From: an uncultured Marinilabiliales bacterium
GTDB taxonomy: Bacteria; Bacteroidota; Bacteroidia; Bacteroidales; BM520
DNA length: 7,778 nt
Reading direction: 5' to 3'
Assembly: GCA_937877575.1 (NCBI GenBank)
Contig: CALFIZ010000235.1
Coordinates: 1-7,778, forward strand
The translations under genes and the position numbers were made by a program. Positions 1 to 6,298 of this stretch are shown in pieces. Below the pieces are notes generated by a model. The model saw nothing but the letters and a program-made list of their open reading frames with translations. It did no database searches and was not told the origin of the DNA. Every line of letters starts with the position of its first letter. Position 1 is the stretch's first letter.

Positions 1-1050
1 GACCGACTGGTCATCCCTGCCGATGAAATACCGGTAGAAATTGACATCCATATAATACAGTGTCTCAACCTTCAGGAACGGAATAAAGGCGTAGAGATTG
101 TCCACATAAAATGTGTGTTCCGGCAGCACAAGTCCGCTCTCGCGCAGCACATCCGTCCGATAAATGAGCGCGTGCATTGTGATCTGCCGGTTCATCGCGA
201 GCGGCTTCATTTCCCGCCAGGTGAACAGGCGGTCAGCCGGGAAATATTTTCTGTAATCGAAAGAATCGCGGGGATGGGTCTTTATAATAATCTGTGATGG
301 GTCGTAGTTTTTAAGTATCGCAGCAACAAGATTATATTGTTCCTCGGTAGATAAAAGACGATTATCCACATCTGGTTGTGACATGTATGCAACAGGTTTT
401 GAGCGAAGTGTATCCATGTCTTCATCATAAAGATTGTATTTCGACAGTATATAATGTTGTTTGTCAGCTGATGAACTATTCCAGAGTTCATGTAAAGGAT
501 TTACGTGGACTGTTTTCCCTTCCAATACAGGTGAAGAATTAACTTCAGTCATGAAAAATTCTTTGCAATACTTGTTGTTTCCGTAGTAGTTCAAAAGAAT
601 ATCACCATAGACAAGAGACACGACCTTGCCTTTCAAAGTATTATTTGTTGCACGTTGCAGTGCCAAAACAGTTGAATCCTCATTCATGTGAATAGTGATA
701 CAATTTGGTCCGTCTGACAATAAGGAATAATCGCGTTTACCTATCAATATTGAAGGATATTCCTGGTCCTGTGCATAAATCTTTGCGGTTTTAAGGAATG
801 GATACTTCCAATTTTTTGTAATACGCAAGCCGAGTTTCAAGGTCAGTCTGCGTAACGGTGATAAAATTAATGTACTTGGAAAGAATGTTGCTTCCTTGAA
901 ATTCTTGCAGACTTCCTTATTTAGTCCTGGACCAAAGAAAAAATGTGTATGGTTCTCAATTGTATCTTCATCAAACAGAAAAAGATATTGCATAAGAGCA
1001 TACATGCTCAGATTGATGCTGACATGCGTTATTTGCAAGTCGTTCTTCAT
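1..1050 (-). CDS. Chimeric glycosyltransferase, 3'-partial: GT52/polysialyltransferase-like N-part joined to GT2-like C-part
   Basis: The frame is open from ATG at 1050 to the left edge (350 codons, no stop), so the end is missing. Residues 1-271 resemble the GT52 / alpha-2,8-polysialyltransferase type of CMP-sugar transferase: an ITHVSINLSMYAL start, then a second Rossmann-like half with YMSQPDVDNRLLSTEEQYNL and IIIKTHPRD. From about residue 273 the protein instead reads like the C-terminal tail of a GT2 (GT-A) transferase: ITMHALIYRTDVLRESGL, LPEHTFYVDNLYAF, YRYFIGRDDQSV. The switch is in frame and coincides with a sharp rise in G+C (see the junction at 240). The GT52 part lacks its normal last stretch after the HPRD motif. 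The start abuts the TAA of the upstream epimerase directly, so it is the last visible gene of the operon. The N-part fits a transferase using the CMP-sugar made by its neighbours. Whether the joined protein is real or an assembly artefact is open. Family assignments rest on motif recall, not a search. Confidence 0.75.
   Translation of the reverse strand, partial: MKNDLQITHVSINLSMYALMQYLFLFDEDTIENHTHFFFGPGLNKEVCKNFKEATFFPSTLILSPLRRLTLKLGLRITKNWKYPFLKTAKIYAQDQEYPSILIGKRDYSLLSDGPNCITIHMNEDSTVLALQRATNNTLKGKVVSLVYGDILLNYYGNNKYCKEFFMTEVNSSPVLEGKTVHVNPLHELWNSSSADKQHYILSKYNLYDEDMDTLRSKPVAYMSQPDVDNRLLSTEEQYNLVAAILKNYDPSQIIIKTHPRDSFDYRKYFPADRLFTWREMKPLAMNRQITMHALIYRTDVLRESGLVLPEHTFYVDNLYAFIPFLKVETLYYMDVNFYRYFIGRDDQSV
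225..255. other. Composition and homology breakpoint inside the glycosyltransferase gene
   Basis: Bases 121-240 are about 62% G+C (36/60 and 39/60 in the two 60-base blocks), while 241-360 is about 37% (21/60 and 23/60). The encoded protein changes family at the same point, between KYFPA and DRLFTW. Codons left of the break favour GC endings (CGC, GCG, CTG), unlike the rest of the operon. I see no insertion-sequence end, direct repeat or tRNA at the break. Confidence 0.7.
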
Positions 1051-1986
1051 TTACTTCTTTCGTTGTAACGCCCAAGCGGCCATTGTCTTGATACCTTCTT
1101 CCAGAGTGGTCTTAGGCACCCATCCAAGGGCGTTGAATATTTTTTCGTAGGAGCAGAAAATACCGAATTGATCACCTTGTGTACGCCCTTTATATTCAAC
1201 GGTTACGTCAAAAGGCAGATTCTTCCGTATTTCAGCCACAAGTTGTTCGCACGTCGTCTTTCTGTTGGTAGCCGTTGTGTAATAGTTGTACAGGTTCTTT
1301 TCGTTGCCGTTGGCTGCAAGAATAAAGGCCTCGACGGTGTCATCAATATAGACAAAATCACGATATCGCTTTGCATCACCCATAACATGAATATGATGGT
1401 TACGTATTGCCTGTTCCATGAATATGCTGACCATACCTTGGAGCAGATTGTCCATGTTTTGTCCTGGTCCATAAGTGTTGTTAAGACGTAATGCAGTACA
1501 CTTCAAGCCAAACTCGGCGGAATAAATGCGCATATAGTGTTCACTGGCATTTTTTCCCACAGCATAGAATGATTTAGGCTTGATTTCATCATCTTCTCTG
1601 ACCGGACATGGGTTTTCATCACCATAAACTGACATTGACGAAGCATAAACGAAAGTTTTGCAATCGTGTTCTTTACAATAATTCAAGAGCAACAATGTGC
1701 TGGTCACATTGGAATTCAAATCGTAAACAGGATCCTTCCAACATGTAACGCCACCGCTTTGACCGGCAATATGGAAAACCGCATCAAACTTATAATTGTC
1801 AAGTTTTGCGATAATCTGAGGGTCAAATGTATCCCCTTCAATGAAAGTCACACCTTCCGGTATGGCATCTCTGAATCCTGTGGACAAATTATCTATTGTG
1901 ACCACCTTATTGCCTTCCTTAACAAGCCTGTCCGCAACGGCAGCCCCGATGAATCCGGCTGCTCCTGTTACCAAATATGTTTTCAT
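1051..1986 (-). CDS. NAD(P)-dependent sugar epimerase/dehydratase (extended SDR)
   Basis: A cytoplasmic enzyme of 311 residues, the usual length for the extended short-chain dehydrogenase/reductase family that interconverts nucleotide sugars (UDP-glucose/UDP-glucuronate 4-epimerase and dTDP-sugar dehydratase relatives). Visible motifs: the Rossmann dinucleotide site GAAGFIG at 8-14, the acidic residue after beta-2 (TIDNLSTG, 30-37) that favours NAD, the YASSMSVYG strand with catalytic Ser at about 116-117, and the Tyr-x-x-x-Lys pair Y141/K145. The substrate-domain signatures are RLNNTYGPGQ at 168-176 and RDFVYIDD at 209-216. The start follows the upstream cytidylyltransferase by 6 nt and the stop touches the ATG of the glycosyltransferase. 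It most likely supplies a nucleotide sugar for the same polysaccharide. The exact substrate cannot be read from the sequence. Confidence 0.9.
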   Translation of the reverse strand: MKTYLVTGAAGFIGAAVADRLVKEGNKVVTIDNLSTGFRDAIPEGVTFIEGDTFDPQIIAKLDNYKFDAVFHIAGQSGGVTCWKDPVYDLNSNVTSTLLLLNYCKEHDCKTFVYASSMSVYGDENPCPVREDDEIKPKSFYAVGKNASEHYMRIYSAEFGLKCTALRLNNTYGPGQNMDNLLQGMVSIFMEQAIRNHHIHVMGDAKRYRDFVYIDDTVEAFILAANGNEKNLYNYYTTATNRKTTCEQLVAEIRKNLPFDVTVEYKGRTQGDQFGIFCSYEKIFNALGWVPKTTLEEGIKTMAAWALQRKK

Positions 1987-1992
1987 TTGATT

Positions 1993-2658
1993 TTATTTTT
2001 GATTATAATACTTTTTATACACAAACTCCGAAAAATCGAAATCAATTTGATTGTCTATATCCGAAGCTTCAACTTCATCAATCACATAGATATACGGGGT
2101 CATTCCCACAACATTTTTCAGAGATATCATTGTCTCCCTGCTTAAAACATTAACTGCAAAGTTAAGTGCACTGTAATCAGGCAGATCCTGACTGCGTGGC
2201 ATGTTTTTCAGTTCATAGTTTACCGGTTTATTATGATAAAACAAGAATTCCTTAATCAAATGGGCTGAATTAACGGAGTCGTATTCATTGGAATGGGACT
2301 TATAAAATTCAATAATGTCGAAAATTGTTTTGTCATTTATTAAAGGGTTTGTACAATTGGCATATACAATAACATCACAATCTTTCATGTTTTCCGCCAT
2401 ATTACAGTACACCTCATTCATCAGTACGGAGTTGGAAGCGAAATAAGGGTCTCTTCTTATGGTTTCAGCACCGCATCTGTCTGCTATCTCCAAGATTTCA
2501 TCATCATTTGAATTGACCACGATACCGTCTAAGTTTGATATACGCTGAAGCTGTTTTATTTTAACTTCAAGCAAGGTACTGCCGGCAAACGGACGGATGT
2601 TTTTGTTAACCACACGTGTCGAACCTGACCTTGCTGCTATTAATGCCTTGATTTTCAT
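1993..2658 (-). CDS. Acylneuraminate/Kdo-type cytidylyltransferase (CMP-sugar synthetase), copy A
   Basis: A 221-residue cytoplasmic protein of the CMP-sugar synthetase family (NeuA/KdsB superfamily, PF02348), which transfers CMP from CTP to a 2-keto-3-deoxy sugar acid. The nucleotide-binding loop AARSGSTRVVNKN lies at 8-20, matching the NeuA-style A-R-x-G-S-(K/T)-x-x-x-x-K-N pattern. A central YANCTNPLI segment corresponds to the family L-x-x-T-S-P strand. The C-terminal metal/CTP motif EVEASDID lies at 195-202. It is clearly related to the next gene upstream: both have F-x-Y-x-x-KP-x-NY-x-LK-x-x-x-R-(S/T)-QD at the same place. The length fits the short NeuA form without an esterase or acetyltransferase extension. 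The substrate is not determined; Kdo or a nonulosonate are the candidates. A 38-nt gap with a possible promoter precedes it. Confidence 0.87.
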   Translation of the reverse strand: MKIKALIAARSGSTRVVNKNIRPFAGSTLLEVKIKQLQRISNLDGIVVNSNDDEILEIADRCGAETIRRDPYFASNSVLMNEVYCNMAENMKDCDVIVYANCTNPLINDKTIFDIIEFYKSHSNEYDSVNSAHLIKEFLFYHNKPVNYELKNMPRSQDLPDYSALNFAVNVLSRETMISLKNVVGMTPYIYVIDEVEASDIDNQIDFDFSEFVYKKYYNQK

Positions 2659-2677
2659 ATTATAATGTAATTATTTG

Positions 2678-2685
2678 CAAAGATA
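2678..2685 (-). promoter_or_regulatory. Possible internal promoter -7 element (TATCTTTG) ahead of cytidylyltransferase A
   Basis: The 38-nt gap between the two cytidylyltransferase genes is the only sizeable gap in the operon. It holds a perfect match to the Bacteroidetes -7 consensus TAnnTTTG, 19 nt before the ATG. No clear TTTG is seen at the expected -33 position, so this is weaker than the promoter before the tRNA. Confidence 0.35.
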
Positions 2686-2696
2686 AGTATTATTTC

Positions 2697-3329
2697 TCAT
2701 ATCAGTCTTTCCGCCAATTCGAAATCCTCGGGATTGTCAATGTCAATCCCTTCTATCTCATCAACCTCCGCAAAATAGGGATTATCCCCTACTCTCTGGC
2801 GTTTTTTGAGCCATGTGTCCCGACTGAAAACATAAAACGCACTGGTTTCAACATATATAGGAGAGATATCCTGTGTTCGGACAATATGTTTCAAGGAATA
2901 ATTCAGCGGTTTACCGTCATACCAGACAAAAGTCTGTATTTTTTTGACACAGAGTGCCGAATCATATTCTGAAAAAATCACCTTGTTGGTAGCGTTTTCA
3001 ATTGTCTGTGCCTTGATAAATGGTGAAGTGGTATGCACGAGCACATATATGTCTGCATCCACAACTTTCAGAAATGAATCATAAATATCCTCCCCTAAAA
3101 TGGTATCACTATCTAACGATTCCGGACGTTTTAGAAATTTCACTCCCTCAGGTAAAAATTTTACAATTTCCTCAGAACTGCAATATGCATATATTTCGTC
3201 AACATTCCGCACCTGCACAAGTTGTTCAAACACGTGGCTTAACAATGGCTTTCCACCCAGCAGTTTCATATTCTTGCCGGTGACCCTTTTACTGTTCAGA
3301 CGTATTGGAACAAATGCTACGACTTTCAT
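2697..3329 (-). CDS. Acylneuraminate/Kdo-type cytidylyltransferase (CMP-sugar synthetase), copy B
   Basis: A 210-residue member of the same CMP-sugar synthetase family as the next gene. The nucleotide loop PIRLNSKRVTGKN lies at 8-20, followed by GGKPLL. VLVHTTSPF is the family core strand, and DEIEGIDIDNPEDF near the C-terminus carries the metal-binding acidic residues. I chose the ATG at 3329, one base after the TAG of kdsD. The frame stays open eight codons further up, but that extension (starting MIVSTVCR) has no family similarity and would overlap kdsD, and MKVVAFVPIR is the typical family beginning. With KdsD and KdsA directly upstream, CMP-Kdo or a CMP-Kdo-like product is the simplest inference for one of the two copies. 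It lacks the loop style typical of classical KdsB, so a different ulosonic acid is possible. Confidence 0.87.
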   Translation of the reverse strand: MKVVAFVPIRLNSKRVTGKNMKLLGGKPLLSHVFEQLVQVRNVDEIYAYCSSEEIVKFLPEGVKFLKRPESLDSDTILGEDIYDSFLKVVDADIYVLVHTTSPFIKAQTIENATNKVIFSEYDSALCVKKIQTFVWYDGKPLNYSLKHIVRTQDISPIYVETSAFYVFSRDTWLKKRQRVGDNPYFAEVDEIEGIDIDNPEDFELAERLI

Positions 3330-3330
3330 T

Positions 3331-4281
3331 CTACAGACAGTTGATACTATCAATAATACCTACAAATTTACCTTTTTCATCAACGACAACGAGAGAGTGG
3401 ATGTTGTATTGGCTCAGCAGTGCGGCTGCTTCGGACAGCTTGGCCTCACAGGAAATAACCTTTGGTGACTTGCTCATTATGTCTTCCACATTAAGGTCGA
3501 AGAATTTGTCCTTCTGGCTTTGCATGGCACGCCTTACATCTCCATCCGTAATGATGCCGACAATCTTATCATTTTCCATTACGACTGCAATACTGAGTTT
3601 GGCCTTGCTTATAGCAATCATGGCATCGCAAACTTTTGTCTCCTTGGATGTTACGGGCAAATCGCTGCTAATCATATAGTCTTTTACCCTTGCGAGTAAT
3701 TTCTTTCCGAGAGCGCCTCCGGGATGGAACAATGCAAAGTCGGACACATTGAAATTGCGTTTTTTGATAAGTGCGCATGCTATCGCGTCACCCATTGCCA
3801 ACGTGGCAGTCGTTGAGGATGTCGGTGCCAGATTCAGCGGCCCGGCTTCCCGTTTGACCGCAATATTCAGATGATAAGTGGAATATTGCGCTAAGGTTGA
3901 AGAAGGATTGCCCGACATTCCGATTATCGGTATCTTTCTGTCAATAAGAAGTGGTATAATCCTCAGAAGTTCAGCAGTTTGTCCTGAATATGAGATGGCA
4001 AGCACGACATCTTCGGGGGTAAACATTCCCAAATCGCCATGATACGCATCGAGAGGGTTCACAAAGAATGAAGGAGTACCTGTACTTGCCAATGTCGCCG
4101 CTAACTTTGTTCCTATATGTCCTGATTTTCCAACTCCCGTAACTATGAAACGTCCTTTGCAGTTATATATCAAATCAATGATTTCATTGAATTTGTCATC
4201 AATTCTTGGAATCAAGTCGAGAATGGCCTGAGACTCTTCCTTCAAACAAGTGACTGCAGTTGGTATAACATCATCTATCAT
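3331..4281 (-). CDS. kdsD: D-arabinose 5-phosphate isomerase (SIS domain plus CBS pair)
   Basis: Converts ribulose 5-phosphate to arabinose 5-phosphate, the first committed step to Kdo, in the cytoplasm; KpsF is the capsule-locus form. The 316 residues comprise an SIS sugar-isomerase domain (about 30-200) and two CBS domains (about 203-255 and 266-314). SIS motifs include GVGKSGHIG (49-57), ISYSGQTAE (96-104), HGDLG (81-85) and FHPGGALGKK (185-194). Catalytic residues known from E. coli KdsD (K59, E111, E152, H193) fall at K52, E104, E145 and H186 with identical spacing, so the enzyme should be active. The start overlaps the kdsA stop as ATGA, indicating translational coupling. The C-terminus ends directly after the second CBS domain, slightly short of the usual end. 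The stop is TAG, which shows that TAG terminates normally in this genome. Confidence 0.93.
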   Translation of the reverse strand: MIDDVIPTAVTCLKEESQAILDLIPRIDDKFNEIIDLIYNCKGRFIVTGVGKSGHIGTKLAATLASTGTPSFFVNPLDAYHGDLGMFTPEDVVLAISYSGQTAELLRIIPLLIDRKIPIIGMSGNPSSTLAQYSTYHLNIAVKREAGPLNLAPTSSTTATLAMGDAIACALIKKRNFNVSDFALFHPGGALGKKLLARVKDYMISSDLPVTSKETKVCDAMIAISKAKLSIAVVMENDKIVGIITDGDVRRAMQSQKDKFFDLNVEDIMSKSPKVISCEAKLSEAAALLSQYNIHSLVVVDEKGKFVGIIDSINCL

Positions 4282-5036
4282 AACAGAGATTCAATAACAG
4301 TTTCTAATTTGTTTAAATATAACATATTAGCCATATCACTCTTGGCGGTTTCCGGATCTGGATGAACTTCAAAGAAATATCCGTCAGCACCGAAAGCCTT
4401 GGCAGCTAATGCCATTGCAGGCACGAACCTCCTGTCACCGCCTGTCGTCCCGTTTGAAGATGACGGACGCTGGACACTGTGTGTGCAGTCCATGATTACA
4501 GCATCGGCAAACTGTTTCATGTCGGGAATATTGCGAAAGTCCACAACGAGATTGTTGTATCCGAACATGTTACCGCGTTCAGTCAGCCATACATTGCCAT
4601 TACCGGATTTCTTCACCTTGTCAACAGGATACTGCATGTCATTGCCCGACAGAAACTGGGCTTTCTTTATGTTAACTGTCTTTCCTGTCTTTGCAGCGGC
4701 AACGAGAAGGTCTGTCTGACGGCAAAGAAATGCCGGTATCTGTATCACATCGACGACTTCGCCAACCGGTTTTGCCTGGTATGTCTCATGAATGTCAGTG
4801 GTTATGAGGATGTTATACTTGCATTTGATGTCGCCCAGCATCTGAAGCCCCTTCTCGAGGCCAGGCCCTCTATATGATGACAGCGAGGTTCTGTTTGCCT
4901 TGTCAAAAGACGCCTTGAAAATTATATTCAGATGATATTTGCTGTTGAGACGGACTATTTCACAGGCGATTTCGTTGAGCAGTTCTGCTGATTCAATGAC
5001 ACATGGACCTGCAATAAAGATTGGTTTTGATAACAT
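4278..5036 (-). CDS. kdsA: 3-deoxy-8-phosphooctulonate (Kdo-8-phosphate) synthase
   Basis: Condenses phosphoenolpyruvate with arabinose 5-phosphate to give Kdo-8-phosphate; a cytoplasmic TIM-barrel enzyme of the DAHP/KDO8P synthase family. At 252 residues it is a little shorter than E. coli KdsA (284). Key stretches are AGPCVIES (9-16), KASFDKANR (41-49), SYRGPGLEKG, and DVIQIPAFLCRQTDL. The metal ligands known from the Aquifex enzyme (Cys11, His185, Glu222, Asp233) map to C12, H186, E223 and D234, so this is the metal-dependent class rather than the metal-free E. coli type, which has Asn at the Cys site. The start is the ATG 26 nt after the encoded CCA end of tRNA-Pro, with no terminator in between. 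The stop overlaps the kdsD start by 4 nt. Whether it is the only kdsA in the genome or a capsule-dedicated copy cannot be seen here. Confidence 0.94.
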   Translation of the reverse strand: MLSKPIFIAGPCVIESAELLNEIACEIVRLNSKYHLNIIFKASFDKANRTSLSSYRGPGLEKGLQMLGDIKCKYNILITTDIHETYQAKPVGEVVDVIQIPAFLCRQTDLLVAAAKTGKTVNIKKAQFLSGNDMQYPVDKVKKSGNGNVWLTERGNMFGYNNLVVDFRNIPDMKQFADAVIMDCTHSVQRPSSSNGTTGGDRRFVPAMALAAKAFGADGYFFEVHPDPETAKSDMANMLYLNKLETVIESLL

Positions 5037-5062
5037 ATCGCCCTATGACTAAATTTGTTATG

Positions 5063-5142
5063 TGGTCGGGATGGCTGGATTTGAACCAGTGACCTCTTGC
5101 CCCCCAGACAAGCACTCTAAAACCAAGCTGAGCTACATCCCG
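5063..5142 (-). tRNA. tRNA-Pro(GGG) with encoded CCA
   Basis: The minus strand folds as a full cloverleaf. The acceptor is CGGGATG paired with CATCCCG (5136-5142 and 5067-5073), with discriminator A at 5066 and CCA at 5063-5065. The D arm is GCTC/GAGT with GG in the loop. The anticodon arm is CTTGT/GCAAG with loop CTGGGGG, giving anticodon GGG preceded by T33 and followed by G37. The T loop is TTCAAAT. The C1-G72 pair and G37 are typical of proline tRNAs. The outermost T-stem pair is an A-C mismatch (A49-C65). It points the same way as kdsA and lies just upstream of it. Confidence 0.93.
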
Positions 5143-5152
5143 TATCGGTTTG

Positions 5153-5182
5153 CAAAAATACTACATTTTTTTTGTAAACAAA
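5153..5182 (-). promoter_or_regulatory. Bacteroidetes-type promoter for tRNA-Pro and probably the kds operon
   Basis: On the minus strand, TTTG at 5179-5182 is followed after 18 nt by TATTTTTG at 5153-5160. This matches the -33 TTTG / -7 TAnnTTTG consensus of the Bacteroidetes primary sigma factor. The predicted start site falls only a few bases before the first base of the tRNA. No second promoter is visible in the 26 nt between the tRNA and kdsA, so this is the only evident promoter for the operon within the window. Confidence 0.75.
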
Positions 5183-5349
5183 TATTTTTTAGCATTATTA
5201 TCTTCCCACTGAAGTCTTAATTTTAAAATCATATACTTCTGGATATTTTTACATTCTGAATATATTTTGAACATTGGTTATTCGCACAAAAAACAGCTTT
5301 AAAAAGTAAAAAATCATGCATTTTAAGTATTTCAAAACATTTAATTGAG

Positions 5350-5357
5350 TACCTTTG
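5350..5357 (+). promoter_or_regulatory. Likely -7 element (TACCTTTG) for the BASS-type symporter
   Basis: A perfect TAnnTTTG match lies 23 nt before the ATG at 5381, which would give a very short 5' leader. The -33 element is poor: the best candidate is TTTC at 5330-5333, 16 nt upstream. The rest of 5143-5380 is AT-rich, with no gene or strong hairpin that I can see. Confidence 0.55.
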
Positions 5358-5380
5358 CAAAATTTTATTAAGAGACCATA

Positions 5381-6298
5381 ATGCAGCATTTGGACACTTC
5401 AAAAATACGTGCTTATGTTCTTCCTGTAGCCATTGTGCTCGGAATACTTCTGCACAAATGGTGCGCTGTGCTCAAAGTATGTCTCCCCTATCTCATTTTT
5501 TCAATACTGCTGCTTAATTTTGTTGCTGTTGACATCAGAAAACTCAGATTCACAAAGTTTGACGCCTATTTGTTACTGTTTCAGATAATACTTAGCCTCG
5601 GTTCCTATCTGTTGGTAAACAGGATTTCCCCTGATGCCACCCTCGCTCAAGGAATAATGATGGGAATATTGTGCCCGGTCGCAGCAGCGTGTGTCGTTAT
5701 TGCCTGCATGTTAGGGGCTAACAGGGAGACCGTGACTGCATATACAATATATTGCAATCTGATGGTGTGCATCATCGCACCCATCTACTTCTCTTTCATA
5801 GGGATTAATCAGGACATGCCGTTCTTCAAGTCTTTCCTTCTGATATTCAAGAGAATAAGTTTAGTCATAGCACTTCCTTTTATCATTGCGTTACTGTTAC
5901 AGATTTTCACCCCCAAGACCAATAACTTTCTCAGCAAATACAAGGGATACTCATTCTATATCTGGTCTGTCACATTGTTTTTGACGTTAGGGCAGACTAT
6001 CGATTACATATTCATACACGGTAAAGGCAACTTGCACATTATCATTGCCTTGGGTATAGCATCATTGATCACGTGTATTGCACAGTTCTGGCTCGGAAGA
6101 TTAATAGGAAAAAAATTCGGTGATACTATTGCTGGCGGTCAGCTGCTCGGGCAAAAGAACACCGCCATGGGGATCTGGATGGCCTCCATATACCTATATC
6201 CGCTTGCATCGGTGTTTCTTGCCTTCTATTCCGTATGGCAGAATATTTTCAACAGTTGGCAGATTTGGAATCTGAATTCCAAAAATCAGCATTCTTGA
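5381..6298 (+). CDS. Bile acid:sodium symporter (BASS) family transporter
   Basis: A 305-residue integral inner-membrane protein with about nine to ten hydrophobic helices (for example residues 11-25, 35-51, 62-79, 88-111, 120-140, 152-175, 190-208, 217-238, 263-288) and no signal peptide. The helix-break segment CPVAAACVVIACMLGANRET (98-117) and the late motif GQLLGQKNTAMGIW (253-266) correspond to the two crossover regions that bind sodium in ASBT-type transporters. The second motif is a variant of the usual G-x-Q-N-S/T, as I recall it from Bacteroidetes members. The family couples sodium to uptake of organic anions such as bile acids, pyruvate or pantoate; the substrate here is unknown. 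The start is supported by the promoter-like element just upstream. The last 50 nt overlap the 3' end of the convergent AgcS gene, so the protein ends with a short tail (about NLNSKNQHS) encoded within the overlap. Confidence 0.82.
   Translation: MQHLDTSKIRAYVLPVAIVLGILLHKWCAVLKVCLPYLIFSILLLNFVAVDIRKLRFTKFDAYLLLFQIILSLGSYLLVNRISPDATLAQGIMMGILCPVAAACVVIACMLGANRETVTAYTIYCNLMVCIIAPIYFSFIGINQDMPFFKSFLLIFKRISLVIALPFIIALLLQIFTPKTNNFLSKYKGYSFYIWSVTLFLTLGQTIDYIFIHGKGNLHIIIALGIASLITCIAQFWLGRLIGKKFGDTIAGGQLLGQKNTAMGIWMASIYLYPLASVFLAFYSVWQNIFNSWQIWNLNSKNQHS

Noticed and set aside
115..297. Short plus-strand open frame at the left edge
   Set aside because: It lies antisense to the glycosyltransferase frame, which is open across the whole 1-1050 stretch and has recognisable family motifs.
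282..491. Minus-strand 69-codon frame
   Set aside because: It is a different frame of the glycosyltransferase gene, low-complexity and without any recognisable motif.
1666..2145. 159-codon plus-strand frame crossing the epimerase/cytidylyltransferase junction
   Set aside because: It is antisense to two genes with clear catalytic motifs, and its translation resembles no family.
3330..3353. Upstream extension of cytidylyltransferase B by eight codons
   Set aside because: The extension would overlap kdsD, and its residues do not fit the family. The ATG at 3327-3329 gives the standard N-terminus and sits one base after the kdsD stop.
3305..3679. Plus-strand 124-codon frame opposite kdsD
   Set aside because: It is the shadow of the CBS-domain coding region on the other strand, and no promoter or family similarity is seen.
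5143..5380. Small RNA or riboswitch in the divergent intergenic region
   Set aside because: Apart from promoter elements the region is AT-rich, with no convincing stem structure or conserved riboswitch core visible by eye.
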